Origin: an uncultured Ruminococcus sp.
GTDB lineage: Bacteria; Bacillota; Clostridia; Oscillospirales; Ruminococcaceae
Length of the DNA stretch: 43,544 nt
Assembly: GCA_900541495.1 (NCBI GenBank)
Contig: UQKC01000014.1
Span: forward strand, 1 to 43,544
Direction: 5' to 3'
Shown: in pieces, positions 40,219-43,544 of the stretch
How the letters are laid out: every line of letters starts with the position of its first letter
Numbering within the stretch: position 1 is the stretch's first letter
The notes under the pieces: model-generated
The model's input: the letters and a program-made list of their open reading frames with translations, nothing else
What the model was told of the DNA's origin: nothing
Database searches by the model: none
Program-made: the position numbers and the translations under genes

Positions 40219-40646
40219 TGCTTCTTCCAAAGAGAGTTAAGTACAGAAGAGTACAGAGAGGCAGACTTACAGGTAAGGCTACAAGAGGTAACGTTGTTTC
40301 ATACGGCGATTTCGGTCTTCAGGCTCTTGAACCTGCATGGATTACCTCTAACCAGATCGAAGCTGCCCGTATCGCTATGACACGTTACATCAAGCGTGGC
40401 GGTCAGGTTTGGATCAAGATTTTCCCAGACAAGCCGATCACAGAAAAGCCTGCTGAAACTCGAATGGGTTCCGGTAAGGGTTCACCTGAATACTGGGTTG
40501 CAGTAGTTAAGCCGGGCAGAGTTCTTTTCGAGATCAATGGCGTTACTGAGGAGCAGGCTCGTGAAGCTATGCGTCTTGCAGCTCACAAGCTCCCTATCAA
40601 GTGCAAATTCGTTAAGCGTCAGGCAGAAGAGGAGGCGAGCGTATAA
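40218..40646 (+). CDS. rplP: 50S ribosomal protein L16
   Basis: 142 residues, normal. Contacts the A-site tRNA elbow region. Visible: LLPKRVKYRRVQRGRLTGKA, ARIAMTRYIKRGGQVWI, and MGSGKGSPEYWVAVVKPGR. Overlaps both neighbours by one base (TAATG), so S3, L16 and L29 are coupled in translation. Confidence 0.97.
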   Translation: MLLPKRVKYRRVQRGRLTGKATRGNVVSYGDFGLQALEPAWITSNQIEAARIAMTRYIKRGGQVWIKIFPDKPITEKPAETRMGSGKGSPEYWVAVVKPGRVLFEINGVTEEQAREAMRLAAHKLPIKCKFVKRQAEEEASV

Positions 40647-40843
40647 TGAAGGCATCAGAAGTTAGAGAAATGACTGATCTCGAGCTTGAAAACAAGCTTG
40701 TTGACCTCAAGAAAGAGCTTTTTGCTCTCCGTTTTCAGCTCGCTGTAAATCAGCTTGACAATCCAACACGTCTTAAGGCTGTTAAGAAGGACATCGCTCG
40801 TATCAAGACTATTCTTGTTGAGCGTTCCAAAGTACAGCAGTAA
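40646..40843 (+). CDS. rpmC: 50S ribosomal protein L29
   Basis: 65 residues, normal; two-helix protein near the tunnel exit with L23. Visible: REMTDLELENKLVDLKKELF, LRFQLAVNQLDNPTRL and IARIKTIL. The start overlaps the stop of rplP; GAGGAGG lies in the end of that gene. Confidence 0.96.
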   Translation: MKASEVREMTDLELENKLVDLKKELFALRFQLAVNQLDNPTRLKAVKKDIARIKTILVERSKVQQ

Positions 40844-40862
40844 GTGAAGGAGGGTTTTGAAG

Positions 40863-41123
40863 ATGGCTGATGAGAGAAATCTTAGAAAAACAAGAGTCGG
40901 CAAGGTCGTTTCCAACAAAATGGATAAGACGATCGTTGTTGCTATCATAGACAGCGTTAAGCATCCTCTTTATAAGAAGACTATCAAGAGAACTGTTAAG
41001 CTTAAGGCTCACGATGAGAACAATGTCTGCAACATTGGCGACCGCGTTGAAATTATGGAAACCCGTCCTATCTCCAAGGATAAGAGATGGCGTTTAGTAA
41101 AGGTTATTGAGCAGGCTAAGTAA
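40863..41123 (+). CDS. rpsQ: 30S ribosomal protein S17
   Basis: 86 residues, normal. Early 16S rRNA binder. Visible: RKTRVGKVVSNKMDKTIVVA, HPLYKKTIKRTVKLKAHDE and IMETRPISKDKRWRLVK. ATG 40863 follows GAAGGAGGG at eight bases; a TTG six bases earlier is in frame but less well placed. After it comes an unusual 261-base gap before rplN. Confidence 0.96.
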   Translation: MADERNLRKTRVGKVVSNKMDKTIVVAIIDSVKHPLYKKTIKRTVKLKAHDENNVCNIGDRVEIMETRPISKDKRWRLVKVIEQAK

Positions 41124-41137
41124 AATAAATATCATAT

Positions 41138-41182
41138 TGTCCCTTGTTTTTGGTGAAAACGCCAGTTGACAACAAGGGGCAA
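41138..41182. repeat. Inverted repeat overlapping the internal rplN promoter
   Basis: TTGTCCCTTGTT (41138-41149) pairs with AACAAGGGGCAA (41171-41182), one mismatch. Its right arm lies in the spacer of the promoter at 41166-41194; it may be an operator or end the upstream transcript, though no T-run follows. Confidence 0.55.
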
Positions 41183-41194
41183 CTATGCTATAAT
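41166..41194 (+). promoter_or_regulatory. Strong internal promoter before rplN
   Basis: TTGACA (41166-41171), 17 bases, TATAAT (41189-41194), with TGC directly before the -10 (extended -10). Start near 41201. Confidence 0.85.
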
Positions 41195-41200
41195 GTTTTC

Positions 41201-41384
41201 TTGGTGATGGCTGTACCGAACGTGTGAAAAGCGTCTCAGAGCGCGAAACACCCGGGAACGTTGAGTCATTTTAGCTTGTTTGAATATTAAAATCAATTTA
41301 TATGAGTGAACGGTAGCGAGATCGGAGCGAAAATCGGGTCTTTCTGCCGCGATGCTCTGTAAAAACGGGAAGGAGTAGTGCACT
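41201..41384 (+). promoter_or_regulatory. Leader RNA of the rplN transcript
   Basis: About 184 bases without a gene between the internal promoter and rplN. GC-rich parts (for example around GCGTCTCAGAGCGC, and GGTAGCGAGATCGGAGCG up to CTGCCGCGATGC) suggest folding. No terminator hairpin with a T-run was found. Not a leader class I recognise. Confidence 0.4.
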
Positions 41385-41753
41385 GTGGTACAGATGCAGA
41401 CTTATTTAAAAGTCGCTGATAATACGGGTGCTAAGGAACTTATGTGTATCAGAGTTCTCGGCGGCACACGCAGAAGATATGCTAATATCGGTGACGTTGT
41501 TGTTGCTTCGGTTAAGAAAGCAACACCAGGCGGCGTTGTTAAAAAAGGCGACGTTGTTAAGGCAGTAATCGTTCGTTCTGCTAAGGGTGTTCGCCGTGAA
41601 GACGGAACCTACATCAGATTCGATGAGAATGCTGCTGTTATTATCAAGGAAGACAAGAACCCGAAGGGTACTCGTATCTTTGGACCTGTTGCTCGTGAGC
41701 TCAGAGACAAGGACTATACTAAGATCCTTTCACTTGCTCCTGAAGTACTTTAA
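41385..41753 (+). CDS. rplN: 50S ribosomal protein L14
   Basis: 122 residues, normal. Interface protein contacting 16S helix 14. Visible: YLKVADNTGAKELMCIRVLG, GDVVVASVKKATPGGVVKKG and FDENAAVIIKEDKNPKGTRI. GTG start, as family members start at this residue; AAGGAG lies upstream. First gene behind the internal promoter. Confidence 0.97.
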   Translation: MVQMQTYLKVADNTGAKELMCIRVLGGTRRRYANIGDVVVASVKKATPGGVVKKGDVVKAVIVRSAKGVRREDGTYIRFDENAAVIIKEDKNPKGTRIFGPVARELRDKDYTKILSLAPEVL

Positions 41754-41767
41754 GGAGGTGTCCTGAA

Positions 41768-42091
41768 ATGAATAAACTTCACGTTAAAACCGGCGACACC
41801 GTTGTTATTATCTCAGGTAACGACAAGGGCGAGCGCGGCAAGGTTTTGGAAGTATCCCCAAAGGAGAAAAAGGTTATCGTTGAAGGTCTTAACATCGCTA
41901 CAAAGCACGTTAAGCCCAGACAGATGGGACAGCAGGGCGGCATCGTAAAGTGCGAAGCTCCTATGTACGCTTCAAAGGTAATGGTTGTTTGCCCACACTG
42001 CGGCAAGCCAACAAGAATCGGTCACAAGATCGAGGCTGACGGTACTAAGTCGAGAGTTTGCAAGAATGCAGACTGCGGCAAGACATATTAA
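41768..42091 (+). CDS. rplX: 50S ribosomal protein L24
   Basis: 107 residues, normal. Starts folding of 23S rRNA. KOW part visible: KTGDTVVIISGNDKGERGKV. The C-terminal part has four Cys (CPHCGKPTRIG, then VCKNADCGK), a zinc-ribbon-like arrangement that many Firmicute L24 share. AAGGAGGTG lies before the ATG. Confidence 0.96.
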   Translation: MNKLHVKTGDTVVIISGNDKGERGKVLEVSPKEKKVIVEGLNIATKHVKPRQMGQQGGIVKCEAPMYASKVMVVCPHCGKPTRIGHKIEADGTKSRVCKNADCGKTY

Positions 42092-42108
42092 GGAAAGGAG
42101 AAATTGAT

Positions 42109-42651
42109 ATGGCATCTAATTTAAAAGAACTTTATGTCAGCACAGTTGCTCCTGCTTTAATGAAAAAGTTTGAGTACAAGAGTGTTATGCAGATCCCTAA
42201 GATCGACAAGGTTGTTATCAATGTCGGCGCAGGTGAAGCAAAGGATAACGCTAAGGTTATCGACGCTATCATGACTGATCTCGCAGCTATCACAGGTCAG
42301 AAGCCTGTTGTATGCCGCGCTAAGAAATCGGTAGCTAACTTTAAGATCCGTGAAGGCATGCCTATCGGTGTTAAGGTTACTCTCAGAAGCGAAAAGATGT
42401 ACGAATTCCTCGACAGACTTTTCAATGTTGCATTTCCGCGTGTTCGTGACTTCAGAGGTATCAGCGCTAACTCCTTCGACGGCAGAGGCAACTACTCTAC
42501 CGGTATCAAGGAACAGCTCATTTTCCCTGAAATCGAATACGATAAGATCGACAAGGTTCGCGGTATGGATATCAACATCATCACTACTGCAAACACTGAT
42601 GAAGAAGCTAAGGCTCTTCTTGAGCTTATGGGCGCTCCGTTCATCAAGTAA
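42109..42651 (+). CDS. rplE: 50S ribosomal protein L5
   Basis: 180 residues, normal. Carries 5S rRNA with L18 and contacts P-site tRNA. Visible: MQIPKIDKVVINVGAGEA, GQKPVVCRAKKSVANFKIRE and FDGRGNYSTGIKEQLIFPEI. ATG 42109 after GGAAAGGAG is the family start; an upstream in-frame ATG at 42058 overlaps rplX and is rejected. Confidence 0.97.
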   Translation: MASNLKELYVSTVAPALMKKFEYKSVMQIPKIDKVVINVGAGEAKDNAKVIDAIMTDLAAITGQKPVVCRAKKSVANFKIREGMPIGVKVTLRSEKMYEFLDRLFNVAFPRVRDFRGISANSFDGRGNYSTGIKEQLIFPEIEYDKIDKVRGMDINIITTANTDEEAKALLELMGAPFIK

Positions 42652-42674
42652 TCATTTAGGAGGGTTAATAAAGA

Positions 42675-42860
42675 ATGGCTAAATTAGCAATGAAGCTTAA
42701 ACAGCAGAAGACTCCTAAGTTTTCCACAAGAGCTTACAACAGATGCAAGATCTGCGGCAGACCTCACGCATATATGAGAAAATACGGTATTTGCCGTATC
42801 TGCTTCAGAGAACTGGCTCACAAGGGTCAGATCCCCGGCGTTAAGAAGGCAAGCTGGTAA
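42675..42860 (+). CDS. rpsN: 30S ribosomal protein S14, zinc type
   Basis: 61 residues, the short type Z with the intact zinc-binding pairs C24/C27 (CKICGRP) and C40/C43 (CRICF). The long zinc-free type is about 100 residues. Visible also FSTRAYNRC and the end IPGVKKASW. TAGGAGGG before the ATG. Position between L5 and S8 is as usual. Confidence 0.97.
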   Translation: MAKLAMKLKQQKTPKFSTRAYNRCKICGRPHAYMRKYGICRICFRELAHKGQIPGVKKASW

Positions 42861-42913
42861 AAACAATCGGCAATGGGATCTTTTCCCCACTAAAATAAGG
42901 AGGTTACCAAGGT

Positions 42914-43312
42914 ATGCAAATTACTGATACAATTGCAGACTTGCTCACCAGAATCCGTAATGCGAATTCTGCTAAGCATGCAACAGTTGATGTGCCTGCT
43001 TCCAACATGAAGAAGTCTATCGCTCAGATCCTCGTTGACGAAGGATATATCAAGAGCTTCCAGATCATTGATGACGGCAAACAGGGTATCATCAGAATCA
43101 CACTTAAGTACGGTGAAAATAAATCACAGGTTATCACAGGACTCCGCAGAGTTTCAAAGCCCGGTCTTCGTATCTATTCCAGCTGCGAGGATATGCCAAA
43201 GGTTATGAACGGCCTCGGAATTGCTATTATCTCTACATCTAAGGGTATCGTTACAGATAAGAAGGCAAGAGAGCTCAACGTTGGCGGCGAAGTTCTTGCA
43301 TTCGTATGGTAA
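42914..43312 (+). CDS. rpsH: 30S ribosomal protein S8
   Basis: 132 residues, normal. Central 16S rRNA binder and in Escherichia coli the repressor of the spc operon. Visible: TDTIADLLTRIRNANSAKH, the middle part with RRVSKPGLRIYS, and ISTSKGIVTDKKARE. TAAGGAGG before the ATG. Followed after 14 bases by rplF. Confidence 0.97.
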   Translation: MQITDTIADLLTRIRNANSAKHATVDVPASNMKKSIAQILVDEGYIKSFQIIDDGKQGIIRITLKYGENKSQVITGLRRVSKPGLRIYSSCEDMPKVMNGLGIAIISTSKGIVTDKKARELNVGGEVLAFVW

Positions 43313-43326
43313 GGAGGAACACATAA

Positions 43327-43544
43327 ATGTCAAGAATTGGTAAAAAGCCTATCAGTGTTCCTGCAGGCGTTGATGTTAAGATCGACGGCACTACCGTTAC
43401 TGTAAAGGGACCTAAGGGTACTCTTGTTGAAAAATTCAACAAGGATATGATCATTAAGCTTGAAGGCAATGAAGTTATTGTTGAGCGTCCTACAGAGGAT
43501 AAGCTCCACAAGTCCCTCCACGGCCTTACAAGAACACTTATCCA
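43327..43544 (+). CDS. rplF: 50S ribosomal protein L6, cut by window end
   Basis: 72 codons plus two bases of about 180. Visible: SRIGKKPISVPAGVDVKIDG, TVTVKGPKGTLVEKF and the end HKSLHGLTRTLI, all typical of the first L6 domain. AAGGAGG before the ATG. Continues the spc order beyond the window. Confidence 0.96.
   Translation, partial: MSRIGKKPISVPAGVDVKIDGTTVTVKGPKGTLVEKFNKDMIIKLEGNEVIVERPTEDKLHKSLHGLTRTLI

Noticed and set aside
39397..40230. 277-codon frame on the minus strand under rpsC
   Set aside because: Complete overlap with S3 and no protein-like features; shadow of strong codon bias.
41995..42085. Four-Cys end of L24 as something unusual
   Set aside because: Zinc-ribbon-like Cys pairs are common in L24 of Firmicutes.
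1..43544. tRNA, rRNA and CRISPR arrays
   Set aside because: Looked for cloverleaf ends, CCA, and regularly spaced repeats; none convincing in the window.

Overview
The window looks like chromosome of an anaerobic Firmicute close to Ruminococcus (Oscillospiraceae). The reasons are inference from several visible traits: strong AGGAGG-type ribosome binding sites, many near-consensus sigma-A promoters (TTGACA-17-TATAAT), an S10/spc ribosomal order with a zinc-type S14, a complete type IV pilus (T4P) locus in a bacterium with Gram-positive style genes, and SpoIID/peptidoglycan-binding protein sets familiar from Clostridia. I could not run a search, so the genus is a best guess.

Layout. 1-1241: the 5' part of NADP-type glutamate dehydrogenase on the minus strand. 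1765-17029: a T4P locus. It holds pilC, a pilM-pilN fusion, pilO, a 996-residue GspK/PilX-like protein that may sit at the pilus tip, two minor prepilins, a convergent prepilin peptidase (pilD), pilB, pilT, and then separately promoted pilin genes (14079, 14947, 16547) with a C39-like cysteine peptidase between them. PilB would power extension, PilT retraction, PilC/M/N/O form the inner-membrane platform, PilD trims the prepilins. 17129-20128: a three-gene set with a SpoIID-like domain and five peptidoglycan-binding repeats. 20147-20786: a small accessory island with a dispersed hairpin repeat and a probable type I toxin-antitoxin pair.

20785-25567: a histidine kinase/response regulator pair and, divergently, a PAS-PAS-GGDEF-EAL protein with an altered GGDEF motif but an intact EAL motif; c-di-GMP turnover would fit control of pili, but this is inference. 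25720-26805: 6-phosphofructokinase. 27024-35272: an AT-rich accessory region of a Ser/Thr/Lys-rich SleB-like hydrolase, five predicted lipoproteins (three sharing an almost invariant C-terminal tail, four sharing an Asp-rich calcium-loop-like motif), a membrane protein, decayed hydrolase fragments, a 157-bp direct repeat, a duplicated terminator-promoter block and a short MITE-like insertion. 35447-43544: the S10-spc ribosomal operon from rpsJ to a truncated rplF, with a long attenuator-bearing leader before rpsJ and an unusual internal promoter before rplN.

Best candidates for new biology are the lipoprotein/hydrolase accessory cluster, the giant GspK/PilX-like pilus protein, the interlocked inverted repeats upstream of the pilin promoter, the convergent toxin-antitoxin RNAs, and the two ribosomal leaders. 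No tRNA, rRNA or CRISPR array was seen.
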